A stretch of DNA of 57,322 bases from Desulfuromonadales bacterium (GCA_029210745.1 JARGFI010000010.1:8717-66038); one strand, 5' to 3'; counted from the stretch's first letter, positions 8,014 through 16,255 are shown. Translations and numbers: made by a program. The notes: a model not told the origin generated them from the sequence alone.

Positions 8014-8288
8014 AACGATTCCTGCTGGCAGTATTGTTCATGTTGTTGCCCCTGCCCGCCAGCGCCGCGGCAAGCAAGTGGCCGGGGGTTGATGAAGCGG
8101 TGGTGGAAAAATTCGCCGCACAGCTCGGACGCACCGCCCGCGAGCCGTATCTCAATACCGATCAGGGGGATCTGCTCCTCTTTGTCTTTGCTCTGGCGGG
8201 GGGGGGCGGCGGCTTTATTATGGGGTATTACTGGCATAAAGTCTTCATCGTTAAACAGGACCTCTGCCTTAAAGACGGAGAGGATTGA
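8010..8288 (+). CDS. cbiN: Cobalt transporter auxiliary subunit CbiN
   Basis: A 92-residue protein with two hydrophobic segments: an N-terminal helix or signal (FLLAVLFMLLPLPASA) and a C-terminal helix (LLLFVFALAGGGGGFIMGYY). An extracytoplasmic loop lies between. The placement of YLNTDQGDLLLFVFAL resembles the YEPPSGEIESLLFAL signature of CbiN. The start ATG 8010 overlaps the cbiM stop, with GGAGGAGA just upstream. CbiN partners CbiM in metal loading. The sequence is divergent, so the call rests on topology and on its place between cbiM and cbiQ. Confidence 0.88.
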   Translation: MKRFLLAVLFMLLPLPASAAASKWPGVDEAVVEKFAAQLGRTAREPYLNTDQGDLLLFVFALAGGGGGFIMGYYWHKVFIVKQDLCLKDGED

Positions 8289-8294
8289 CCTTCC

Positions 8295-9041
8295 ATGCAC
8301 CCTTTGATCGACTGCAGCTATCAGCAGCATTCCGCGCTCACCGCCCTTGACGGGCGGATCAAGGTGCTCCTGGTCGCCGGTGCGCTGACGGTCAACCTGG
8401 CCGCCGCGAGCTGGCGGGTTTCGTGCGGATTGGCACTGCTCGCCTGGCTGTTGACGCTGTTCGCCGGGGTTCGCCAAAAGCAATTCTGGCGGCGGCTGGC
8501 GATTCCGCTGCTGCTGGCCAGCGTGGCGTTCATCACCCAGCTGTTCTGGATCAAAAGTGGTGACCGGGTTGTCTTCTCCGGTATGGCGATCCACGCCGAT
8601 GCGCTGTGGAGTGGTTTGGCGCTGGCGTCCCGGATTCTCGCCGGCATGGCCATGATCCTCTTTTTTGTCCTGACCACCCCGCTGCCGGAACTGATGCGCG
8701 CGGCCCGTTCCTTTCGGTGTCCGCCGCTACTGGTCGAACTGACGCTGATCATATATCGTTATATTTTTCTGCTTCTTGAAGAAGCAGAGCGGATTCGCAC
8801 CGCCCAGCGCGCGCGCGCCGGGTACAGCACCTTTCGTTACGGGCTGCGGTCATCCTCGATGCTCGGCGGGATGCTGCTGTTACGTACCTACGACCGGGCC
8901 GAGCGCAGTTTTGAAGCGATGCGCTGTCGCGGTTACCGGGGTGCGCTGCTGGCCCCGACCGAAACGGGCATTTCACCTGGCAACTGGCGGGCACTGGGGG
9001 TCGGGGTGGCGATGCTCGGCGGCCTTTATCTGATCGGATGA
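8295..9041 (+). CDS. cbiQ: Cobalt ECF transporter T component CbiQ
   Basis: A 248-residue membrane protein with about five helices. It is the transmembrane coupling subunit of the cobalt importer. The cytoplasmic coupling motifs with Ala-Arg-Gly-like cores are visible as RAQRARAGYSTFRYG and FEAMRCRGYRG, which contact the CbiO ATPase. An N-terminal HPLIDCSYQQHSALTALDGRIKVL block is family-typical. The start is ATG 8295, six bases after the cbiN stop. Confidence 0.94.
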   Translation: MHPLIDCSYQQHSALTALDGRIKVLLVAGALTVNLAAASWRVSCGLALLAWLLTLFAGVRQKQFWRRLAIPLLLASVAFITQLFWIKSGDRVVFSGMAIHADALWSGLALASRILAGMAMILFFVLTTPLPELMRAARSFRCPPLLVELTLIIYRYIFLLLEEAERIRTAQRARAGYSTFRYGLRSSSMLGGMLLLRTYDRAERSFEAMRCRGYRGALLAPTETGISPGNWRALGVGVAMLGGLYLIG

Positions 9042-9050
9042 CACCACCTG

Positions 9051-9899
9051 ATGCTGAAGATCGAAGCTTTACAGCATACCTATGACGACGGCACGGTGGC
9101 GTTGAACGGGATCGATCTGGAGATCGAACAGGGAGAATTCCTCGCCATCCTCGGGTCAAACGGCAGTGGCAAGACGACCCTGATCAAGCATCTCAACGGT
9201 CTGTTGCAACCGACGGCGGGACGGGTTCTGTTTGGCGGAAAAGCGGTGACCCAGGTCGAGGATCGCGAAATCTTCAGTCGCATCGGGATCGTTTTTCAGG
9301 ATCCGAACGATCAACTCTTTGCCGCCACCGTCACCGAGGATGTCGCTTTTGGCCCGACCAATCTGGGGCTGACGGAAGCTGAAGTTGCCCGGCGGGTCAG
9401 CGCCGCCCTGGCCCAGGTCGGAATCACCAAGCTGGCCGGTAAATCGATCCACGCTCTGTCGCACGGGCAGAAAAAACGGGTCTGTATCGCCGGGCTGCTG
9501 GCGATGCAGCCGAGCGTCATGATTCTCGATGAACCGACCGCCGGACTCGATCCGATGGGGGTGCATGCGTTGATGCATCTGCTCGAAGAACTCAATCGCA
9601 GGGAGGGGATCACCATGATCATGGCAACCCATGTGGTCGATCTGGTGCCGCTCTTTATGAGCAAAATTGCTATCCTCAGCAAGGGGAAATTATTGCGTTG
9701 CGGTACTCCTCGCGATGTTTTCGGCGATGCCGAAGCGCTCAAGAAAGCGAAGCTGCATCTGCCGCTGGTCGCAGAGCTGATGAATATTCTCAAGACCCGC
9801 GATCAGGTTAATCTGCACCACATCCCCCTCACCGTCGGTGAAGCGCGGCGTGAAATTCTGCGCCTGCTGTCGGTTGAGGACGTGATTGCGCGGGTCTGA
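9051..9899 (+). CDS. cbiO: Cobalt ECF transporter ATPase CbiO
   Basis: A 282-residue ABC ATPase. Walker A is GSNGSGKTT, the Q-loop is in VFQDPNDQLF (characteristic of ECF/CbiO ATPases), the signature is LSHGQKKR, Walker B is VMILDEPTAGLDP, and the switch His is in MATHVVD. It powers cobalt uptake with CbiMNQ. Its stop overlaps the cbiD ATG (TGATG at 9897-9901), placing transport and ring-contraction genes in one unit. Confidence 0.96.
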   Translation: MLKIEALQHTYDDGTVALNGIDLEIEQGEFLAILGSNGSGKTTLIKHLNGLLQPTAGRVLFGGKAVTQVEDREIFSRIGIVFQDPNDQLFAATVTEDVAFGPTNLGLTEAEVARRVSAALAQVGITKLAGKSIHALSHGQKKRVCIAGLLAMQPSVMILDEPTAGLDPMGVHALMHLLEELNRREGITMIMATHVVDLVPLFMSKIAILSKGKLLRCGTPRDVFGDAEALKKAKLHLPLVAELMNILKTRDQVNLHHIPLTVGEARREILRLLSVEDVIARV

Positions 9900-10984
9900 T
9901 GGCGCGCCGTCTCCGTAGCGGCTATACCACCGGTGCCTGCGCTGCCGCCGCCGCGCTGGGTGCGGCGCGGATGCTCAGCGAGCAACGCTCGCTCGATGCG
10001 GTGACGCTCGAACTGCCTGCCGGGGAGAGTGCCACGTTCGCCTTGCTGGGGCAGACATTTGCTGACATAGCGGCGCATTGCTTCGTGATCAAGGACGCCG
10101 GGGACGACCCCGACATCACCAACGGCGTCGAGGTTCATGCCGAAGTGGTTTTAAATCCCCCCCGGCCCCCCTTTAACAAAGAGGGGGGCGGGGAGATTTC
10201 GATTGTCGGCGGGACCGGGATTGGCCGCGTCACCAAGCCGGGACTGGCGGTCCCGGTCGGTGACTGGGCGATTAATCCGGTGCCGCGCCAGATGATTACC
10301 GCCGCCATTCAATCGGTCTTTGCGAATCGCCCGATTCAGGTTACACTGTCGATTCCGGACGGTGAGGAGCGGGCAAAAAAGACGCTGAACGCGCGCCTCG
10401 GGATCGTCGGCGGGCTGTCGCTCCTTGGTACCACCGGGATCGTACGCCCGCTGTCGCATCAGGCCTGGACCGATACCTTGGAGGTGGCGCTCGATGTGGC
10501 CGCCGCCGTCGGCTGCGATTGTCCGGTCTTTGCCACCGGACGCAGCAGCGAAGCTGCCGCCCAAGGCTTCCTCAATTTCAGGGAAGAAGCCTACGTGATG
10601 ATGGGTGATCACGTGCGCTATGCGGTACAGGCGGCCCGGCGCAAAGGGTTCAAAAGAATCGTGCTGGCAGCGCAGTTCGCCAAGCTGGTCAAGATCGCCT
10701 GTGGTCATCCGCAGACCCATGTCGATTCCTCCCGGCTCGATCTGGCGGAGATGGCAGGCTGGGTCGGTGGCGAGGAACACGCTTTCATCCGCACGGCCAA
10801 TACCGCCCGCGAGGTCTTTCAGACGGTTGGTCCCGACCACCGGCTGGTGGCTGCGACCGCGCAGCGCGCGCTGGCGCAGCTGCGGGACTGGAGCAAGAAT
10901 CTGGCAACAGGAATCATTCTGGTTGATTACGATAAACAGGTGGCAGGAACCTTCGGGGACCTGCCCCCGCAACGAAACGGGTGA
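9899..10984 (+). CDS. cbiD: Cobalt-precorrin-5B (C1)-methyltransferase CbiD
   Basis: A 361-residue protein with the CbiD opening LRSGYTTGACAAAAA, the DDPDITNGVEV block, GTGIGRVTKPGL and GLSLLGTTGIVRPLS. It methylates C1 of the contracted ring in the anaerobic pathway. Residues about 85-101 (NPPRPPFNKEGGGEIS) are coded by a palindromic element inserted in frame, in a loop just before the conserved GGTGIGRVTKPG strand. It overlaps cbiO and is followed by cbiET after 4 bases. Confidence 0.95.
   Translation: MARRLRSGYTTGACAAAAALGAARMLSEQRSLDAVTLELPAGESATFALLGQTFADIAAHCFVIKDAGDDPDITNGVEVHAEVVLNPPRPPFNKEGGGEISIVGGTGIGRVTKPGLAVPVGDWAINPVPRQMITAAIQSVFANRPIQVTLSIPDGEERAKKTLNARLGIVGGLSLLGTTGIVRPLSHQAWTDTLEVALDVAAAVGCDCPVFATGRSSEAAAQGFLNFREEAYVMMGDHVRYAVQAARRKGFKRIVLAAQFAKLVKIACGHPQTHVDSSRLDLAEMAGWVGGEEHAFIRTANTAREVFQTVGPDHRLVAATAQRALAQLRDWSKNLATGIILVDYDKQVAGTFGDLPPQRNG
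10153..10199. repeat. G/C-run palindromic element inside cbiD
   Basis: AAATCCCCCCCGGCCCCCCTTT, then AAC, then AAAGAGGGGGGCGGGGAGATTT. The arms are near-complementary around a 3-base centre. It keeps the cbiD frame and adds about 16 residues. It is a single unit of the same kind found doubled in cbiA at 3734-3817. Confidence 0.85.
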
Positions 10985-10988
10985 GACG

Positions 10989-12203
10989 ATGGGACAGACA
11001 ATCCATGTAATCGGCGGCGGCGTCGAAGGGCAGGAAGGTTTCAGTCAACGGGCGTTGGACATCATCGCGCAAGCCGAATTGATGGTTGCCGGAGAACGGC
11101 AGCTGGCGCTGTTTCCCGATTTTAGCGGCGAAAAGCTGGAGGTCGGCAGCAATCTCGGTGAGGTTGCCGAGGTGCTGAAGAACACCGCCAAGGCCGCAGT
11201 GGTAATCGCCTCGGGCGATCCGCTCTTCTTCGGCATCGGTCGCTATCTACTGCGCAACCTGCCAGCGGAGCGACTCGAATTCATCTCCAATGTGTCGTCG
11301 ATTCAGTACGCTTTTGCCGCGATCAAGGAACCGTGGGACGACGCGGTTTTTATTTCGGCCCACGGGCGTGGCTTGAAAGAGGCGGTTGATCGCATCGTCG
11401 CCAACGACAAGGCAGCGGTGCTGACCGATGAAGTCCACACCCCGGCGGTGATTGCCGCCGAACTGATCGACCGGGGACGCGACGGGTACGCCGCCTGGCT
11501 GTGTGAAAATCTGGGGCGCGACGACGAACGGATTGTCGCCACCGATGTCAAGGGACTCCTCGATATCCAGGCCGCGCCGCTCAACGTGCTGATTCTGATC
11601 AAGGAGTATGACGCCGAGGGAGAGGAATCTCACACCGCGCTGGGGATCAGTGATGACGAGTTTGTGACCCATAAAAAGTTGATCACCAAAGAGGAAGTAC
11701 GGGCGATTACCCTGGCCAAATTACGCCTGCGCCACGACATGGTACTGTGGGATGTCGGTGCCGGTTCCGGCTCGGTCAGTATCGAGGCGGACAACCTGCT
11801 CGCCAACGGTACGGTGATGGCGATCGAGCGCAACACCGAGTATGTCGCCTTTCTCAAGGAGAACCTGAAAAAGTTCAACAGCCGTAACGTCACCCTCATC
11901 GAAGGGGAAGCACCCTACTGCTTTGATGACCTCCCCGATCCCGACCGGGTCTTTATCGGCGGTTCCGGCGGCAACCTGTGGGAAATTCTGGAAGCGGTCG
12001 ACGGACGCCTATCGTCCGACGGGCGGGTGGTCGTCAACGCGGTGACCCTCGACACCCTGACCGCCGCCAACGAGTATTTTGAGAATGCCGGTTACAACGT
12101 CGAAGTCACGGCAGTCAACATCGCCCGCACCAAGCCACTGACCGACTATAAACTGTTTGAGGCGTTCAATCCCGTTTACGTCATTGTGGCCGAGAAAATT
12201 TAA
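10989..12203 (+). CDS. cbiET: Cobalt-precorrin-7 (C5)-methyltransferase / cobalt-precorrin-6B (C15)-methyltransferase, CbiE-CbiT fusion
   Basis: A 404-residue fusion. The N-terminal ~200 residues are the CbiE tetrapyrrole methylase fold (VIGGGVEGQEGFSQRALDII, VIASGDPLFFGIGRYL, VSSIQYAFA). The C-terminal ~190 residues are CbiT, with a SAM-binding DVGAGSGSVSIEA motif and a C15 methylation/decarboxylation role. The arrangement equals CobL of the aerobic pathway. I set the start at ATG 10989, 4 bases after the cbiD stop. An upstream extension inside cbiD is not credible. Confidence 0.95.
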   Translation: MGQTIHVIGGGVEGQEGFSQRALDIIAQAELMVAGERQLALFPDFSGEKLEVGSNLGEVAEVLKNTAKAAVVIASGDPLFFGIGRYLLRNLPAERLEFISNVSSIQYAFAAIKEPWDDAVFISAHGRGLKEAVDRIVANDKAAVLTDEVHTPAVIAAELIDRGRDGYAAWLCENLGRDDERIVATDVKGLLDIQAAPLNVLILIKEYDAEGEESHTALGISDDEFVTHKKLITKEEVRAITLAKLRLRHDMVLWDVGAGSGSVSIEADNLLANGTVMAIERNTEYVAFLKENLKKFNSRNVTLIEGEAPYCFDDLPDPDRVFIGGSGGNLWEILEAVDGRLSSDGRVVVNAVTLDTLTAANEYFENAGYNVEVTAVNIARTKPLTDYKLFEAFNPVYVIVAEKI

Positions 12204-12212
12204 ACATTTTGT

Positions 12213-12300
12213 TCACCACGAAGAACACGAAGACGACCTTTGAAAAAAGAGCCTGTTTTTAAATCTTTTCCTTCGTGAGCTTCGTGTCCTCCGTGGTGAA
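12213..12300. repeat. CACCACGAAG-type inverted repeat, copy C
   Basis: The left arm TTCACCACGAAGAACACGAA starts at 12212. The right arm, CTTCGTGAGCTTCGTG...CCGTGGTGAA, ends at 12300. It fills nearly the whole gap between cbiET and cbiL, leaving only the ribosome-binding region AAAAGGAT before cbiL. Confidence 0.85.
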
Positions 12301-12311
12301 AAGGATTATAT

Positions 12312-13049
12312 ATGAGCTTAAACAGTAACCGGACAACAACCGGCCCGCGCGTCATCGCCGTCGGCGTTGGCCCCGGTGATCCGGAATTAGTCACCCTCAA
12401 AGGTGCCCGCCTTCTCGGCGAGGCCGATGTGGTGATCACCCCGGTCGGCGACAAGGGGGACGGCTCGATCGCGCGCGCGATTGTCGCCGGTCTGGTCGAT
12501 CCCGCCCGCCAGGAGATCGTCGAACAGGTCTTTCCGATGCGGCGTGATCGCGCCGGCTTGGCGGAAATCCGCCGCGCCTCGGCACGGATGATGGCCGCGC
12601 ATGTCGCCGCCGGACGCACCGTCGCTTTCGTGACCCTCGGCGACCCGTTCCTCTACAGCACCTTTCTTTATGTCTACCATTATCTGCGCGAAGAGTTTCC
12701 CGCCACCCCGGTCGAAGTCGTCTCCGGGGTGTCGTCGATCCATGCCGCCGCCGCCCGCGCCGATCTGCCTCTCGGTCTCGCCGATGAGCGCATCGCGATC
12801 CTCCCGGCGACCTTTGAAGATGAGCGTCTACGCCGCGCCCTGGCCGATTTCGACACCGTGGTATTGATGAAGGTCTTTCGGGTCTTCGCTCAGGTGCGTG
12901 AGCTGCTGCGAGAACTCGATCTGCTCGCCGGGGCGGTCTATCTGAAACGGGTTGGCTTGCCGGACGAAACGGTGGTGACCGATCTCGATCAGGTGCGTGA
13001 TGACGACCTCGACTATTTGTCACTGATTATTGTCAAAAAAATTCGATAA
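12312..13049 (+). CDS. cbiL: Cobalt-precorrin-2 C20-methyltransferase CbiL
   Basis: A 245-residue SAM-dependent tetrapyrrole methylase. The signature GVGPGDPELVTLKGARLL is near the N-terminus, followed by FVTLGDPFLYSTF and VSGVSSIHAAAARADLPL, all typical of CbiL/CobI. It adds the C20 methyl to cobalt-factor II/precorrin-2. The start is ATG 12312 after an inverted repeat. It is the last cobamide gene before the AAA/TOPRIM insertion. No cbiJ follows. Confidence 0.93.
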   Translation: MSLNSNRTTTGPRVIAVGVGPGDPELVTLKGARLLGEADVVITPVGDKGDGSIARAIVAGLVDPARQEIVEQVFPMRRDRAGLAEIRRASARMMAAHVAAGRTVAFVTLGDPFLYSTFLYVYHYLREEFPATPVEVVSGVSSIHAAAARADLPLGLADERIAILPATFEDERLRRALADFDTVVLMKVFRVFAQVRELLRELDLLAGAVYLKRVGLPDETVVTDLDQVRDDDLDYLSLIIVKKIR

Positions 13050-13057
13050 GGATAAAG

Positions 13058-13165
13058 ATGCCACGTATTTTTGACAACATTGAGAAAAAACTTTTACCGG
13101 TCATGCAAGAAACCCTGCTTTTAAGCGATTGCCGGTTTCCACAAGGGGGCCTATCGCGACGTTGA
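13058..13165 (+). pseudogene. Possible 5' remnant of a PLD-domain helicase-like gene
   Basis: A 35-codon frame beginning MPRIFDNIEKKLLPVMQETL resembles the usual first ~20 residues (MPRIFDNIE..LLP..) of large phospholipase-D-like/helicase proteins found in defence islands. It then departs and stops. An overlapping frame at 13130-13182 ends FHKGAYRDVERGLVK and could be the 3' end of something else. It looks like a deletion scar marking the left edge of the inserted module. The identification is from memory of the family's N-terminus and needs a search. Confidence 0.45.
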
Positions 13166-13230
13166 GAGAGGGTTGGTCAAATGACAAATTTCAGACTTTG
13201 TATGATGTCGACGAAAATTGAGGAGGAACC

Positions 13231-14466
13231 ATGGCTCTGATCGAAGGTCTCAGGATACAAAATTATCGTGCGTTACACGATGTTGCCATGGGCCGCATCG
13301 GCACGGATCAGGCCCTTCGGGATGCTGAGCCCCTGACTCCCATGACAGCAGTCATTGGAAAAAACGGGGTGGGAAAAAGCTCGATTTTCGACGCCTTTGG
13401 TTTCCTTTCCGATTGCATGCAGACCGATCTTGAGACCGCCTGCAATGCGCAGAACAGGGGCGGTTTTGACAAGTTGGCATCATCCGGCTTGAACCAGCCG
13501 ATTACATTGACGATTTACTATCGGGAATCAAAAAACGACCGCCCGATTACGTACGAAGTTTCCATCGGTAAGGATGAAAAAAGCGGGTTGCCGATTGTCC
13601 TCAATGAACGATTGAGACAAAGGGCCAAAAATCAGTCGAAAGGGCAACCCCGCTCCTTCCTGCGGCTGGAGAGGGGCAAAGGGAGTGTGTGGACCGGAGA
13701 TGATAGTGTTGAAGGCGACGATGCGTTCATGCGCGAAGTTCAATTTGATCCCCACAAACTGGCGATTGTTTCCCTGGCGGAGCAATTTAAGGAAAATCCT
13801 CGCATAGCGCAATTCAAACAGTTTATCCAAAGCTGGTATCTCAGTTATTTTACCCCTGATTCCGCGCGTAAAATTCCGCAATCCGGGGTGCAAAAGCATC
13901 TGAATCTGCATGGCGACAATGTCGGTAACGTCGTTCAATATCTCGAACGAAATCATCCGATCGTATTCAAGCGGATTCTTATCGATATCTCAAAAAAAAT
14001 CCCGGGCATCGGCACGATTGAGCCGTATCGGGATAAAATCACCAACAACCTGTATCTGCTGTTTAAAGACAAGGGATTTGCGGCTCCATTTACACAACAG
14101 CAAATGTCCGACGGAACATTGAAAATGTTTTGCTACCTGCTGCTCCTCGAAGACCCTTCTCCGCCACCATTCATCTGTATCGAGGAGCCGGAAAACGGTC
14201 TTTATCACAAGTTGCTGGAGACCCTCGCCAGTGAGTTTCGTCAGCATGCAACGGGCAAAAAAGGCGCGTCGCAGATATTTATCACCACCCATCAACCCTA
14301 TTTTGTCGATGCCCTGGAGCCGAACGAGGTCTGGGTTCTGGAAAAAGAGGAGGATGGTTTTTCAACCATCAGACGTGCGAGTGATGACCCAGTTGTCAAG
14401 AATCTGGTCGCAGAAGGGCTTCCGCTCGGCGGGTTGTGGTATAGCGATTATCTGGACGCGAGGTAA
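13231..14466 (+). CDS. AAA family (OLD/SMC-like, AAA_21) ATPase, defence-type
   Basis: A 411-residue ATPase. It opens with LIEGLRIQNYRAL, the classic beta-strand start of RecF/OLD-like ATPases. Walker A GKNGVGKS is at 43-50, an ABC-like signature QMSDGTLKMF is followed by Walker B FICIEEPENGL, and the H-loop region is IFITTHQPYFVDAL. There is no TOPRIM domain of its own, but the next gene, 3 bases later, looks TOPRIM-like. GAGGAGGAACC precedes ATG 13231. The pair interrupts the cobamide series and appears richer in A/T than its neighbours. By analogy with OLD, PARIS and AbiL pairs, an abortive-infection role is inferred, not shown. Confidence 0.8.
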   Translation: MALIEGLRIQNYRALHDVAMGRIGTDQALRDAEPLTPMTAVIGKNGVGKSSIFDAFGFLSDCMQTDLETACNAQNRGGFDKLASSGLNQPITLTIYYRESKNDRPITYEVSIGKDEKSGLPIVLNERLRQRAKNQSKGQPRSFLRLERGKGSVWTGDDSVEGDDAFMREVQFDPHKLAIVSLAEQFKENPRIAQFKQFIQSWYLSYFTPDSARKIPQSGVQKHLNLHGDNVGNVVQYLERNHPIVFKRILIDISKKIPGIGTIEPYRDKITNNLYLLFKDKGFAAPFTQQQMSDGTLKMFCYLLLLEDPSPPPFICIEEPENGLYHKLLETLASEFRQHATGKKGASQIFITTHQPYFVDALEPNEVWVLEKEEDGFSTIRRASDDPVVKNLVAEGLPLGGLWYSDYLDAR

Positions 14467-14469
14467 ACG

Positions 14470-15132
14470 ATGCATTTTGTCATCCTCGTCGAAGATCAAT
14501 CTGGCAAGAAAGCCCTCGACATCCTAATCCCGAAAATTATTGGTGAACAACATACGTTCGAAGTGAAACCATATCGGGGAATTGGGCGCATTCCGTCCAA
14601 TTTGCGCGGGAAATCCGATCCGAGCAAAAGAATTCTGCTGGACCAGCTTCCAAGACTTCTCAGGGGATACGGAACAACTTTCGCTCATTATCCCAAAGAT
14701 TATCAGGCGGCGGTTTTCGTCGTTTGCGACCTTGACGACAAATGCCTTAAACAATTCCGCAGTGAATTGCTTACCCTTCTGAACAACTGTACACCAAAAC
14801 CGGAAACGCGTTTCTGCATCGCCATCGAAGAGGGAGAGGCATGGTTTCTCGGTGATATTCAGGCGATTAAGGCCGCCTATCCAAAGGCCCGGGATGCGCA
14901 CCTCAACTCATATGCCAACGATTCAATCTGCGGGACCTGGGAGACTCTGGCGGATGCCGTCTATCCAGGAGGAGCTCAAGCCCTGTCTGCGCTTGGTTGG
15001 CAAATGATCGGCGCTGAAAAGTCAAAATGGGCTGAGCACATTACGCCGTGCATGAATGTAGACGAGAATAATTCTCCCAGTTTCTGCTATTTCCGAGGCA
15101 AACTTCGGCAATTGGCGAGCATGACGGCTTGA
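14470..15132 (+). CDS. TOPRIM-like / DUF4276-like protein, probable effector partner of the ATPase
   Basis: A 220-residue protein. It begins FVILVEDQSGKKALDILIPKI, with an acidic residue after a beta strand as in TOPRIM folds. AAVFVVCDLDDKC follows (the DxD-like second motif), then CIAIEEGEAWFLGD, similar to the E..E.W block of DUF4276-type proteins. No known catalytic assignment. Three bases separate it from the ATPase, so both are probably made together. TOPRIM partners of AAA ATPases in anti-phage systems are usually nucleases acting on DNA or tRNA; that role is inferred. The exact family name is uncertain. Confidence 0.62.
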   Translation: MHFVILVEDQSGKKALDILIPKIIGEQHTFEVKPYRGIGRIPSNLRGKSDPSKRILLDQLPRLLRGYGTTFAHYPKDYQAAVFVVCDLDDKCLKQFRSELLTLLNNCTPKPETRFCIAIEEGEAWFLGDIQAIKAAYPKARDAHLNSYANDSICGTWETLADAVYPGGAQALSALGWQMIGAEKSKWAEHITPCMNVDENNSPSFCYFRGKLRQLASMTA

Positions 15133-15455
15133 GAGCTGACGAACTATATGCATGACCCGCGAGGAGTTACCACAACTGGTAGCGGATAAATAGCGGTGGC
15201 AGTGCGCGTTGGACACGTCGAGGTGAAAGCGGCGAGGGGCCTCGCGCAAGGAAGATTATTAACGGTCTATTAACAATCTATCAACAATCTTCGTCAATAG
15301 GCTTATCAATTGAGTGGCCATCAACGACAGGGACTGATTAACGGGGCGAACTTGTGAGTAAAAATCCGGCTGCAGAGTGTTCGGATTCGCAACTTCAGGG
15401 CCATCTTTGAGGGCTTGCCGTTGTATTGTCGAGTATTTTGATAAAAGGATGAGTT
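15133..15455. other. Non-coding gap between the ATPase/TOPRIM module and cbiF
   Basis: 323 bases without a credible gene. It contains short tandem A/T-rich units around 15255-15300 (TCTATTAACAA, TCTATCAACAA, TCTTCGTCAA). A 13-codon frame from 15153 (MTREELPQLVADK) might be the beginning of a lost gene. The stretch 15330-15440 has no clear element, although the cbiF leader (AAAAGGATGAG) closes it. Probably the right edge of the inserted segment. Confidence 0.5.
15255..15300. repeat. Short tandem A/T-rich units
   Basis: Successive units TTAACGG, TCTATTAACAA, TCTATCAACAA and TCTTCGTCAA are spaced 10-11 bases, about one helical turn, within a gene-free stretch. This is compatible with a protein-binding array or decayed iterons. 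The role is unknown. Confidence 0.4.
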
Positions 15456-16247
15456 TTGAATCAAAGCGCGAATAGCCCAGAAATCATTTTCGTCGGTGCC
15501 GGTCCCGGCGATCCCGAACTTATCACTGTTAAGGGGCTGAAAGCCCTCCAGTCCGCCGATGTCGTCGTTTACGCCGGTTCGCTGGTCAGCACCGCGCATC
15601 TGGCTGAACTGAAACCCGGCGCGCAGACCTACGACAGCGCGCCGCTGACCCTCGACGAGGTGCTCGCCATCATGATCCCGGCGGTTCGCGCGGGGCAGAG
15701 CGTGGTGCGCCTGCATACCGGCGACCCGGCGATCTACGGCGCGATTCAGGAGCAGATCGAGGTACTGGAACAGGAAGGAATTCCGTACCGGGTGATTCCC
15801 GGCGTGACCGCTGCGTTTGCCGCTGCGGCCAGCCTGCGTCAGGAGCTGACCCTGCCAGAGGTGTCGCAGACGGTGATCCTTTCGCGCCGCGAAGGGCGCA
15901 CCCCGGTCCCGGAGAATGAAAAGCTGGAAAAACTCGCAGCGATCGGTGGCACCCTCTGTCTCTACCTTTCGATCGGGATGATGGCCGAGGTGGTCAGCGA
16001 GCTGCTGGCTGGCGGCGTCTATACCGGGCAGACGCCGGTTGCGGTGGTCAGCAAGGCAAGCTGGGCGGATGAACAGATGGTCGAGGGAACGCTGGCCGAT
16101 ATTGCGGAAAAAGTGACCATGGCCGGAATCTCCCGCCAGGCACTGATCATCGTTGGGGAAGTGTTGAGCGCGCGCCAAAACGGCGTGCCGGTCAAATCGA
16201 AACTGTACGATGCTGGCTTTACCCACGGCTATCGAGAGAAGAAGTAG
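15456..16247 (+). CDS. cbiF: Cobalt-precorrin-4 C11-methyltransferase CbiF
   Basis: A 263-residue tetrapyrrole methylase of the expected size. Motifs are IIFVGAGPGDPELITVKG, VVYAGSLV, VVRLHTGDPAIYGAIQEQ and VIPGVTAAFAAAA, which together mark CbiF/CobM. It methylates C11 of cobalt-precorrin-4. The start is TTG 15456. The ATG at 15449 is out of frame and closes after eight codons. AAAAGGA is spaced about 7 bases from the TTG. It resumes the cobamide series after the inserted ATPase pair. Confidence 0.95.
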   Translation: MNQSANSPEIIFVGAGPGDPELITVKGLKALQSADVVVYAGSLVSTAHLAELKPGAQTYDSAPLTLDEVLAIMIPAVRAGQSVVRLHTGDPAIYGAIQEQIEVLEQEGIPYRVIPGVTAAFAAAASLRQELTLPEVSQTVILSRREGRTPVPENEKLEKLAAIGGTLCLYLSIGMMAEVVSELLAGGVYTGQTPVAVVSKASWADEQMVEGTLADIAEKVTMAGISRQALIIVGEVLSARQNGVPVKSKLYDAGFTHGYREKK

Positions 16248-16255
16248 ATGATTTT

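Noticed and set aside
13231-15132. Naming the ATPase/TOPRIM pair as a known system (PARIS, Gabija, AbiL)
   Set aside because: Domain layout is similar in outline only; the second protein does not clearly match any of those partners by eye.
15153-15194. A 13-codon frame MTREELPQLVADK as a real gene
   Set aside because: Too short, and the possible resemblance to helicase-type N-termini is too weak to support a call.
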